Assembly (NCBI GenBank): GCA_003956705.1
Contig: QZCP01000018.1
Span: forward strand, 22,424-86,423
DNA: 64,000 nucleotides
Reading direction: 5' to 3'
Source: Brevipalpus yothersi
Lineage: Eukaryota; Arthropoda; Arachnida; Trombidiformes; Tenuipalpidae
Part shown: one piece after another, positions 12,260-21,779 of the stretch
Numbering within the stretch: position 1 is the first letter of the stretch
Layout of the letters: every line of letters begins with the position of its first letter
Translations under genes and position numbers: made by a program
Notes under the pieces: model-generated
The model's input: the letters and a program-made list of their open reading frames with translations, nothing else
What the model was told of the DNA's origin: nothing
Databases searched by the model: none

Positions 12260-12918
12260 ATGAAAAAATTTGCGCTAATTTTCATAGGTTAGTTCATGTT
12301 AAATGTGTGTATGACCACTTAACAGTGTCTATCAAATTGCAATGTATCCAGTATCTCTTGTCCCATAAATTCAATTACATCTGAACAATTTTCGATGATG
12401 ATTACTAAATTTGGTGTGTTTCTCTTTCTTCTCTTTTCCCTGTGCTTATAGCGATCGTTGCTGTGGTATATGCCCAGCGGACTCGAACTCGGACTAATAG
12501 ACCAATTCGACAGGCATCAGCCGATTTTCTTCTACCTGATGGAGTAGAATTTCTGTTGGCCGCACCATTGGCCAACACATTCCGATGTGAAGCGGCAGGT
12601 TATTATGCTGATATTGATAATAATTGCCAGATATTCCATATTTGTGATGTTCAATTGAATACCCAAGGAGTACCTGAAGTTCGACAATATTCGTTTGCTT
12701 GCGGAAATCAGACCATATTCAATCAGTTGACCATGACTTGTGCATCACCAGATGAGTCCATTCCATGTGAACTTGCGCCCAATTTTTATCCACTCAATCA
12801 ACGAATAGGACAGGAAAGAGTTTTATTCCATACGGAAGAGGAAGCTGCCTATGGAGCTCAATTTTATCCATCTCGAGCTGCTCGTGCTGTTCGATTGCAA
12901 GCCAAAAAGAAGAAATAA
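12260..12918 (+). CDS. Secreted CBM14 chitin-binding protein, paralogue
   Basis: Two exons, 12260-12287 and 12452-12918, encode 164 residues. The first exon is again exactly 28 nt and ends in phase 1 inside the signal peptide (MKKFALIFI + AIVAVVYAQ). The mature protein has a short Arg/Thr-rich linker and one CBM14 domain with six cysteines in the contexts FRCEAAG, NNCQIF, HICDVQ, FACGNQ, MTCASP and IPCELAP. It is a close paralogue of the gene at 9270: the domain core around GYYADIDNNCQIFHICD differs by only a few residues, while the linker is about 30 residues shorter. It ends in a lysine-rich tail. The stop codon lies within an AATAAA hexamer. Tandem duplication is the simplest origin. Confidence 0.88.
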
Positions 12919-12919
12919 A

Positions 12920-13682
12920 CAAAAGTGGAGGATATTGCTAACATATTTGAAGGTATTTCTGGTATTTTCGGAAACAAAAATATGAAATAATTTTTGTCAC
13001 TGGAGCGAACATGTCAATACGATTTTTTTTGGGTTAAAAAACCTCCGAATAAATTTGAAAAATTTAAAAACGATTCACTGAAAAAAAAGAATTTAAAATA
13101 TTTCTCCCTAATTGTGGGACTTTTTTTACTAATACTATTATCGAATGAAATCACTGAAGGCTCCCTAATAAAAAAATAGTGAAAAAAAATTCCATCAATA
13201 TTCATTAAAATAAGTATGTAAGTGTATCAAAAAAGTGCTGAAAAAAAGGTGAACGTACTGATTGCATAAGATGATGAATATTTTCAGCAGTTGATGTGGG
13301 ATAAATCATGATCAATTTAATGAATGAAAATGTATTACTGCCGATTATTATTTATGATTTGATATCTGATTGGAATGAGTATAATGAACCAGGTGAGGTG
13401 AGAAATAAAGGAAGGGAAAATCATCAATCCAAATTCTTACACTCTTTCAGTTTTAATTCACAAAATGAGCGGAGAACCGAAGAAGAAACTGTGAAAATAT
13501 TGTATCAATCATGGTAATATTTTTGCAATGATAATTTTTATCATTGCTTTGAAATGAAAAAAATGTAGTTTATTTCCGAAAACCTTGGCTTACAACTCTC
13601 TCACACACAGGCAGCTTTTTTCTCTCTCTTTTTCAATCAAAATATTTATCCTCAATCCGATAGATTGTCTGTTAGAGAGATA
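12920..13682. other. Intergenic interval, nothing supported
   Basis: AT-rich DNA with short frames (for example 13308-13517, 69 codons) that lack family resemblance or splice context. Confidence 0.6.
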
Positions 13683-13824
13683 TACAGGGTGGTCCGAAAG
13701 TTTCTTTACAAGATAAGGGACAACGGAAATAGATTAGATAAAATATAGCTTGACCCAAGCCATTGTTTTATCTAATCAGAGAGATAAATTTTATCATGTA
13801 AAGAAACTTTCGGACCACCCTGTA
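13683..13824. mobile_element. MITE-like element with 28-bp terminal inverted repeats
   Basis: A 142-bp element bounded by perfect 28-bp inverted repeats (13683-13710 and 13797-13824) that begin TACAGGGTGGTCCGAAAG. A second, inner 12-bp perfect inverted pair, GATTAGATAAAA (13732-13743) with its complement (13766-13777), makes the whole unit foldable into a long hairpin. TA dinucleotides at the outer ends fit TA target duplication as in Tc1/mariner elements, and the CAGGGTG start is reminiscent of mariner-type ends. There is no coding capacity, so it would be a non-autonomous derivative. Superfamily assignment is inference. Confidence 0.8.
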
Positions 13825-14136
13825 CAAGGGAAGCTCACGAGCAAAATTTTTTTGTCACATCATGAATGTACAGCTTGATTATAAATGCAACGGAACAAGA
13901 TAGAGTAGCTGATAGTCGAAAGATATCATGTCCGTGGCAAGCAGCAGTCAGAAGATTAGATGCGAATGACTCCACATAGAGAATGAAGCTCGATGGATAG
14001 TTTCGATAGATCAAGTTGAATAAACAGCTATCAGATCACGACATTTCAATGATGGTGGCGATGATTCAGTGATAGTGACGAATGTTTTCCATGCTTTGTG
14101 ATAGTGTTACTTGATTTCCCTTTCTCTTTTCCCAAG

Positions 14137-14142
<6 letters not shown>

Positions 14143-14218
<76 letters not shown>

Positions 14219-14233
14219 GATTCTCTCTCTCTA
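14143..14233. repeat. (CT)n microsatellite, slightly interrupted
   Basis: About 34 uninterrupted CT units, then an interrupted continuation. Confidence 0.96.
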
Positions 14234-14292
14234 TTTTATCTGCACCTGAAATAACGTATTCACCATAAAATACCTCCCACCATAAGTTACAG

Positions 14293-14294
<2 letters not shown>

Positions 14295-14337
<43 letters not shown>
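14295..14337. repeat. (AG)n microsatellite
   Basis: About 21 AG units, some 60 bp after a long CT tract on the same strand. The two complementary tracts could form a hairpin. Confidence 0.97.
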
Positions 14338-14339
<2 letters not shown>

Positions 14340-14847
14340 AGATCCTTGGTGTATACTACTATTCTATGGCCACGAGTCAAAACCCATATCATTTGATAAT
14401 GTGTATGGAATTGTTACAGCTAAGGAGGTTCACTTTGATTGGTGAGAGAGGAGGAGATAATTATGGTAGCCAACCCTAATCAACGATAGAATATCGTCAC
14501 TTTTTTGTCGATTTGTGATCTCCAGGTAACAAATGATTGTTTCTCCTCTTTAATTGCCTTTTGATTTCTCTTCGCTTCTTTACTGTTATTCCTGATATTT
14601 TTTTTGATAAAATCATTCTTTACATACCTATCGTCTTTGGAAGAACTTCCGTGAACATTCGAGGTGACCGGAAAAATTTTGGTCATCACACAAAAATATT
14701 CTTGAAATCAAATCATGAATCCTAACTTGTGAAAATCTGTGCAATCACAACGACTAAAATTTGAAGTGTTTTTCAAATTCAACGTGATCAATCCTAATTG
14801 TGTTCGTTTTGATTGTTCATCTGCTATCCACAACTTGTTCAGCAAAC

Positions 14848-16894
14848 ATGCATTCCTTCTCCCCAAACTCAGTTCCCACAGAATCTAACGGTACTGATAC
14901 ATCAACGGTACAAGCCATTCCTCGAAGTGGAGAAGTGCCTTTATCAATAAATAGACTGAAAATTATGAATAGTCCAACATTGGCTGATGTTAGCCATTCT
15001 CCAGTTAATTCTCATCTCAGTAATTATCATCAAACGTCTGTGATCATATTATTTTCAATATTAGCTGCATTTGTGTTGTGTTCCCTACTTGCCCTGCTTG
15101 CATGGAAACGGATACGCAAAAGATCACGTAAATTGCAAGAATTAAATTATCTAACCTCCAGTTGTGGCTCAAGTTTATCATCATCAGCCCACTTTGCTCT
15201 AGGTATTAAGCCCGATCAATCAATCGAATTTGTTGTGCCAACCATTACACTACCGGAAACAACACCATACTCCATGACCGAGGATTCATTCACCGATTCT
15301 GACTACTATCCATACAATTCACCAACTGATCGAGATTATTACGGTGGACGTGGACAGCGTAAACGACACTTGACCGGCCATTCAACGTATCTATCGGTCA
15401 GTGATGTTGGTAGAGCATACTGTGGACCACAAAATGAACCGGAAACAGCGGGAAAAGTTAATTTTGTTCTACACTACAGTATACATAGGCAACAACTATT
15501 GGTAACATTATTGTCTGCAAGTGATTTGCCAGCAAGTGAACGTAAAGGATCAATCAATCCGTTTGCCAAGATTGTGTTACTTCCCGAGAAGAGTCCAAAA
15601 TTTCACACTAAAGTCCATCGAAATAATCGTAATCCAGTTTTCAATGAAATGTTCATATTTCCTGCTCGCAAGGAAACTTTGGATGAAAGACGTCTTCGTA
15701 TCAGTATATGGGATTCTGATCGATTTAATCGAAAATTTTTTGTCGGTCAAGTGGTGTACAATCTGGCTGAATCGGGAATAACAAGCTACATATCCAGTGA
15801 TGTGATTACAGATGAAATATTGTGTCCTCTATCACCGGTAAGTGAGCACACCTACCGATTATTCGAGACCCTTCGAGCGGACTATGCTTTCGGTGATTAT
15901 TCGAGGCTGTGAACTGAAGGGAAAAGAAGATATTCTGCTTCGGGTGAAAAAAAACGGAGGAAAATATTTATACATTTAATCCTGCATCTGTGATACACAT
16001 ATAAACACATACGCAAAGTTCCTAAATAAGAATCAGTATTGACTCAGACCTCAGCATTTGTATCATCCTTTTCTTCAGATAATTTTGTGTTCCTCATGAT
16101 TGTTTTCAATTTTTGTTTTTCTTCATTATATCAGATTATAATTCATAATTTATCATACTGAAAACAAGGTGTGAGAAAAAAATGATTTAAGAGATTGGAG
16201 ATGAAATCAATTTTTTTTCATAAATGATTGATGTGCCAGTCGGCGTATGATTACTGAATTATCTTCACATGTGACATTCAATAACAACTTTTTTTCGATC
16301 CAATAAATCATTTCTTAGTATCAACCTCTGTCTCCTTATATTTTCAGACTATTTTTCAATCGAATACATCTGTTCTTATCGTTTCAGCACAAATCGAATT
16401 CGTCCACGGGAGAACTTTCCGTAGCTGTTCTATTCAAGCCTGAGATAGCCACACTAACGGTAACAATTAATAAGGCGCGAGGTCTCATGGTTAAAGATAT
16501 TTCAACAGGTATGTAGTTCGATAGGTGATCAGAAGCTCGCCAGTGCAAATCATTATTATTGAGTTGATTTTCTTCCAAAAATGAAGTCTATATCAAAGTC
16601 TCGCTGTATGTAAGCAAGAAAAAAGTTGGAAGTAAAAAGAGTCCGATCCGTAAAGCTCATACCACAGTGGATTTCAACGATAGTTTCCATGTCCATGTGA
16701 AAGACTCAGCTATTGAGAATGTGAATGTTGTCGTAAATTTGATCGGTCGAAGTTCACTTGGCCTGAATGCTAAGCATAATCTAGGTAAGGTATATATTGG
16801 TTCATGCTGCTACTCCTCGGATGGTTCCAATCAATGGGTTGAAATGTTGAAAGAGAAAGGACGTCCAATTGTCAAGTGGCACGCGCTTTGTTGA
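14848..16894 (+). CDS. Synaptotagmin-like protein, probably Ca2+-independent
   Basis: Membrane-trafficking protein with two tandem C2 domains. Exons 14848-15837, 16388-16508 and 16587-16894 encode 472 residues. A single membrane segment (about 66-87, IILFSILAAFVLCSLLALLA) is followed by a basic stop (KRIRKRSRK), a Ser/Tyr-rich linker, C2A (about 210-330) and C2B, ending in the synaptotagmin-type WHxL signature (WHAL). In C2A the first aspartate (SASDLPA) and the D-x-D of loop 3 (WDSD) remain, but the second loop-1 aspartate is Asn (SINPF) and the last loop-3 aspartate is lost (RKFFVG). In C2B the DPY of loop 1 and the DxD of loop 3 are missing. Such residues coordinate Ca2+ in the family, so Ca2+ binding is probably weak or absent. 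The closest vertebrate class is uncertain. The start is the first in-frame ATG; an upstream coding exon is possible. Confidence 0.82.
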
Positions 16895-16949
16895 ATGAAT
16901 GACATCAATTCTTGAATAGAATTTGAACGAATTTTAATTAGATGATCAA

Positions 16950-18500
16950 TTATGATAGCGATGTTCGAATGAATCCTTCAGGCTCATTTATCTGGCCTGT
17001 AGTTGACATCTTTCTCAACAAGTCGTCGATGAACAATTGTAAATTTACAAGAGTTTGTCGTTTCATATCTTTGGTTGTGACGTCGCGAATTTTAGGTATA
17101 AACGTTGACTCAATAAATTTTATCAACTTAAAAAATTGTCTACCATAAGCCTCTAACATTCTATAAGAAGCCATTTGTAGGAAACCTTGTAGGATAGCTG
17201 GTGTGATTAGAGGTTGAGGATCATCGTTAAGAAGAAGAGTTAGCCAGCTCCATGCATGACTTATACTAAGGAATTCAGATTTTGCTTGAGAGGGCATTTG
17301 AATTGAGGCAGCGAAAAGCATGATCATTGCTTTCATTCGATTGAGATATGATTCTTCAGATTCCAGTGTTTTGCCATCTTTTTTCACATAATAGCCACAT
17401 AGGATGAGATGATCGGATTCACTCATACCTTCTTCTTTCGCCGGATGACAAGGTATTGCGTATGGACATTGTTCACAGAGTAGAGCAAGAAATATCTTTC
17501 CAAAGTTTTCATATTTTGTCCACAGTGAGGATATCACAGCACCAATTGAGAAAGATGCTCTGGGGAGTGATGTTATCATCTTGGTGCCAACTCCCTGGAA
17601 TACAAATTAATTATTAAGTTTTTGATTTGAATTCATAAAGATTTCCATGCTTACAATTATCGTTTCGGCAGTAAAAAGTTGACAGAAATCATTTGCTAAC
17701 GGATGTATATCTGGATTTAAAATCTTTTCCTGGAAACGAACTGGTCTTTTTTCGAAAAGATTGCTTAATAGGATGGATTTTTCCCTAATTTGGGTTACAG
17801 AATTATTAGATATTGTATTCACAGTAGTTTTTATGCACAACTTGAGGTTCTTGATAGAATCAGTTAACTTAGGATCCTCTTCGAAACTCTTGATAGAATC
17901 ACGAAGCTTTTTGATGTACAAAAATGATTCCCGAACAATCTGTGAAAAAGCACATTCTTTGGGTTCTTGGGATTTGGTTACAGTGGGTGAAGATATACTC
18001 TCATCGAATTCCATTTGAGGTTCATCAATATCATCTTGAGGGTTATCAACAGGCTTTTCTGGACAGGTAGCATGATTGGATTCCAAGGGTGCTTCACAAG
18101 AAAATTGAACATTATTGATTCCGGGATCTCTCGGTTGAGCTTGATGGTGTTCAGTTTTGATTAAAATTTCTTTGTGATGATTAACGGCTGATACAGTCTC
18201 CATAATCGCAGAATTTGATACGCTGGATACAGCATTGGTATTGGTGATGATAGGAATTCTTGGTTCCTCATGCCGAACTTCCTGTTCACTGGGATCATCA
18301 TCCTGAAGAGTGTCCGGTGGAATGAGGATATTGTTCAGAAGACTGGTTGAACTATGTAACTTGATGGATTTAACTATTTCACTTGCTTTTGACAGTTCTC
18401 GATGAGAGAAATCTAAAATTTGATTCTTCTTCTGATCAACTTTGTCCTGAATCAAATTATTTCTAATAACCTCAAAACAGTATAAGATCTCCTGGTCCAT
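16950..18500 (-). CDS. GLE1: mRNA export factor GLE1
   Basis: Nuclear-pore-associated activator of the DEAD-box ATPase DDX19/Dbp5, acting with inositol hexakisphosphate in mRNA export. Exons 18500-17655 and 17594-16950 (60-bp intron, phase 0) give 496 residues, shorter than human (about 700) mainly in the N-terminal half. The C-terminal GLE1 domain is clear: LANDFCQLFTAETIIGVG, then FGKIFLALLCEQCPYAIP, the EGM motif, HAWSWLTLLLND, and a PEGFIRTS end matching PKGFLTSS of the human protein. The N-terminal part is low in recognisable motifs and acidic/polar. The start is the ATG at 18500, because the frame above it has no ATG. The gene is convergent with the synaptotagmin-like gene (55 bp between stops) and divergent from MRPS11 (287 bp). 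Confidence 0.9.
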
Positions 18501-18787
18501 ATTGAACAAACCACACCAGAATCAACACAACACAAGTTCACATTAAAATTCACTAAACTAACAAATTGTAAATCTAACTAGATCAATCATCACATGTTGA
18601 TGATCAAACTTTCCGCATTGTTTTGATTGGATTTTTAAGACATGATACATGCGCCTTCTACATCGTGATAATCACAACATTGTGTGGTGCAAATTTTGTC
18701 CATTGATTCAGGTTTAATTATTTAAATTGATTGTGATCCGATTTAAGTGTTTTTTTGCGTGATCGTGTTGGTCAAGTTAGGGTAACA

Positions 18788-19468
18788 ATGCAAGTATCTC
18801 GATTATTTGGTAGAGTTAAGGCTTCAATTTTGACCCATATGACAGGTGAGTTGAATTGTTTGAACGGATTTTGATTTGAAATTGGAATTGATTTTGATGT
18901 CTGGTTTTTTTTTCGTCTAATTTACCATTCAGGAATTTCTCGAACTCAAGAGATCCACACATCATGTCCATTGTTGAGACGAAAGAGGATTTCAGAGTTC
19001 CGTAGGACCTCTGTTTTTCTAGATGAAGGCGTATCATCATTACCGGTTAATCTGTACAATGATAAAGTGGTCGAATTGCCGGATGAAAATACACTTCAAA
19101 GAGTTTTCAATGGTATACCTTATGAACAGATCCCAATATTACACTGTCATTTTACAAAAAACAATACTAAATTAGCTCTGTTCAGTGTTAAAAATGAGCT
19201 TCTACTCAAGCATACTTGCCAAACCGAAGGATTCAGGAATGCTAAGAAACACACCACAGTTGCCGGACAAGTGACCACTTTGGCCATGTGTAAATCGATT
19301 AAAAGAGATGGATATAAAGCAATTAGGCTAGCAGTTAATGGTCTCGGCCCTGGAAGAACGCCTGCTATCCAGACCATCCAAAAAGAACAACTTCCAATTA
19401 TCTCAATTACCGAAACAACTAACTTCCACCCCTTCCCCCCTAGACCTCAAAAAATGAGAAGAACGTAG
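18788..19468 (+). CDS. MRPS11: Mitochondrial ribosomal protein S11 (uS11m)
   Basis: Small-subunit mitochondrial ribosomal protein. Exons 18788-18845 and 18933-19468 (87-bp intron, phase 1) encode 197 residues, close to the usual 190-200. The N-terminus MQVSRLFGRVKASILTHMTG is basic with few acidic residues, as for a mitochondrial presequence. The S11 core is recognised from IPILHCHFTKNNTKLAL, then TEGFRNAKKHTTVAGQ and GLGPGRTPAIQTI, followed by ISITETTN and the basic end RPQKMRRT. It is divergent from GLE1, probably sharing a promoter, and convergent with eEF1G with only 77 bp between stop codons. Confidence 0.94.
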
Positions 19469-19545
19469 AAAATGAAACCGGATTAAAAAAGGGGGAAGAT
19501 GATATTGCCTAAAAGGTTTTTATTGGGCACATAATTAAGAGACGT

Positions 19546-20815
19546 TTATTTGAAAATTTTTCCTTGATTAAATTTCTTTCCACCAAAGTCTCCTTCCCAC
19601 CTGAAGTACTCGTCGACAATTTTCTTTGTATCGGGTGAATCGGGGTCCAATTTTTTCCAATCATATGATTCATAATCTACTTGCCAATCTGGTGAGAGCT
19701 TAAATGCTAAGTCTTGGCCACGCCAAACCCATACACCGGAGATAGAATTCTTATGATCTTCACCGAATAGTAACATGCTACCGAAAGCCCATTTGCGCAT
19801 TTTGTCTAATCTCTGGAACATACCTAAAGAGTAGAAAAAGATGGTTAAAACATTCAAAAACTTGATATGAGAGGAGAGATCAAAATTAATTACCTGTAAT
19901 AAGGTTACAGCTCATGAAAACTAGAGTAAGTTCTTCGGGATACTTGTATTCGCAGAACCAAATTGAAAAGTTCTCTTTATCAAACTTTTCCCAAAAGTAG
20001 GGAATCGATTTGTCCTCAGGATTGTTAGAGAAGAATCGCTTGAAATCATCCATATCGAAGTTTCCTTTAGGTAGAGCAAGCCATGGGTCCTTAGGTTTTT
20101 CTTTTGGTAAACCATCATCATCAAAGTCACCACCATCGTCGGGCTCAGGTGCTTTCTTAGCTTGCTTGGGTTTATCTTCCTTTTTAGGCTGCTCCTTTTT
20201 GACGGCCCCTTCCTTGAAGACAGGAGCAGTTTCGCAGTATTTGACTTGACCAACAACAGCTTGGAATTGTGGCTGATGGACAAGAGTGTCCAGATATCGA
20301 GTAAGATTAGGATATTCTCCGCGAGCTTTAGCATCGAACATCTTTTCGTAGAGTGGAAGCAAAGTAGCAGCTAAACTGATATCGGCAACCGAAATACGTT
20401 CACCAACCAAATAAGAATTGGACAGAAGATGGTCATTAAGAGATTTCAGGACTTTTTTGGCATCCGTTTTAGCTTTCTCAACCGATTGCTTGGTACCCTC
20501 TGCTTGTCCAATAGTAGGCAAAAGCCACTGGGAGGATGTGTGATGAAGTTGATTCACCAAGTTTAACCACTGAATAACTTTAGCCTTGTTGACCTTCGAT
20601 GATCCCAACAGTTTATCGTCTGCCAGATGAATCATGATCGCTGTAAGGTCACCTAGTTGAGTACCATCATCACACTTTACCACCGATGAAAAACATGATT
20701 TAGCATCTTTACTGGCACCCTTTTCCACTGAAAATTTGATGCCACAGTATTCTCCTAATATTTTGATTGCTTTCGTTTGGTGGCAAGCCGGATCGGATAG
20801 AAGTGTCACGGGCAT
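19546..20815 (-). CDS. EEF1G: Elongation factor 1-gamma
   Basis: Structural subunit of the cytosolic eEF1B exchange complex that reloads eEF1A with GTP. Exons 20815-19894 and 19823-19546 (70-bp intron, phase 1) give 399 residues, slightly shorter than the usual 430. A GST-like N-terminal domain (about 1-80) and C-terminal domain (about 85-195, with SYLVGERISVADISLAATL) are followed by a Lys/Pro/Asp-rich linker. The conserved EF1G domain (from about 240) contains DPWLALPKGNFDMDDFKRF, then SIPYFWEKFD and a C-terminal SGVWVWRGQDLAFKLSPDWQ block. The start ATG matches the family N-terminus. Candidate AATAAA signals on the minus strand lie at 19545-19550 (overlapping the stop) and 19519-19524. Confidence 0.95.
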
Positions 20816-21779
20816 ATTGATTTAGTTAACTAATTGTAAAACTCTATACACACACAAACGAACACCTACACACAAGGACAGACACAGACACAATCAATAC
20901 CACCTAATACAAGTACAATGTTATCCAAAGATGTTGCTACTTAAACGATTATTAAATCCAACTCGACAAAAGTAAGCCGGTTTAAAGTCTAGCCAATACA
21001 TGCAACCGGAAACAGGAAACAGTATTATCCAGACTTTTGATAACATATTTTTGAGCGGCAAGTTTAAAAATTGATACATTTGCCAAACATGTTGACTTTC
21101 ATCTCTGATCGATTCTGAGTCAGAATTTTTGAAGATAAGGAATTTCATGGTATCGCTTTAGGACAGAATTGGGATATGATTTGAATTTTAGAGGCTCCTT
21201 TCCTTGGAGAATGAAAGAGTTGGATGATGAGGGGGATGAAAAAAAAATCGTAGGAATACTGTAGGTGTTAATGATTGAGCTTCATCGACCGAGGCAAGTC
21301 ATTGAATCTTGAGATTTTTGAGGTTCCCAAACTTTTTAAAAATTCGCTAAATTTTGATGAAAAATTCTGGATTTGAATTTGTAGATATTTTTCAACAATT
21401 CTAAAGATAATGTGATTAAAGTTGCTCATTTTTATTGTTCATTTTATTGCGAATTGAATTTTCGAATCGAGTAGTCAATCTCACATGTATCGGGACTCGA
21501 ATAAAATTTTTTTCGGCGGGAAACTTTGCCAACTTCTTTCTTCTTCAACTTCGCGCTTCACTTTCAACCTTCTTTGTTGTCACTTACTGTTTAAATGTCC
21601 TTTTAAATGAGTGTGTCTTTCGGATAGAGAGAAAGATTTTGATTGATTTTTGTGATTTAAATTAAGACATTGTTCAATTAGATTAGAACATTTGCCACAC
21701 TGATAGTTTCGCCAATTGATAACCATTGATCAAGTGTTCCATTGGATAAACAAGTTGATTGCTGTTTTGTGCACCAAAG
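20816..21779. other. Divergent promoter interval between eEF1G and MCM3
   Basis: About 960 bp between the two divergent start codons. It contains the CA-rich 5' flank of eEF1G (20845-20900) and a minus-strand 75-codon ORF described separately. Otherwise AT-rich with no further feature seen. Confidence 0.55.
20921..21148 (-). CDS. Possible small single-pass membrane protein, 75 residues
   Basis: ATG-to-TAA frame without introns. The N-terminal half is polar (SDSESIRDESQHVWQMYQF). The C-terminal half has a short hydrophobic segment (VWIILFPVSGCMYWLDF) followed by basic/polar residues. The layout W-x(n)-L-x-P-...-GC-...-LD-...-F-x-N faintly recalls small respiratory-complex accessory subunits such as NDUFB1. 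I regard this as a weak resemblance only. It lies in the upstream flank of eEF1G on the same strand, so it could instead be part of that gene's 5' UTR or chance. Confidence 0.25.
   Translation of the reverse strand: MKFLIFKNSDSESIRDESQHVWQMYQFLNLPLKNMLSKVWIILFPVSGCMYWLDFKPAYFCRVGFNNRLSSNIFG

Larger units (their letters stand above)
13825..14847. other. Intergenic interval and possible 5' region of the synaptotagmin-like gene
   Basis: Contains an imperfect (CT)n tract (14143-14233), a (GA)n tract (14295-14337) and, just before 14848, a pyrimidine-rich stretch ending ttgttcag (about 14835-14842) that could be the acceptor of a 5' UTR intron. Confidence 0.5.

Noticed and set aside
13308..13517. 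69-codon ATG frame on the plus strand after the CBM14 pair
   Set aside because: No recognisable motif, no promoter or splice support, and composition typical of AT-rich chance frames.
14480..14689. Charged 69-codon minus-strand frame with an internal GTATGT donor
   Set aside because: Could be a real small gene, but nothing beyond an ATG and one donor-like word supports it. Lysine-rich frames are common in this composition.
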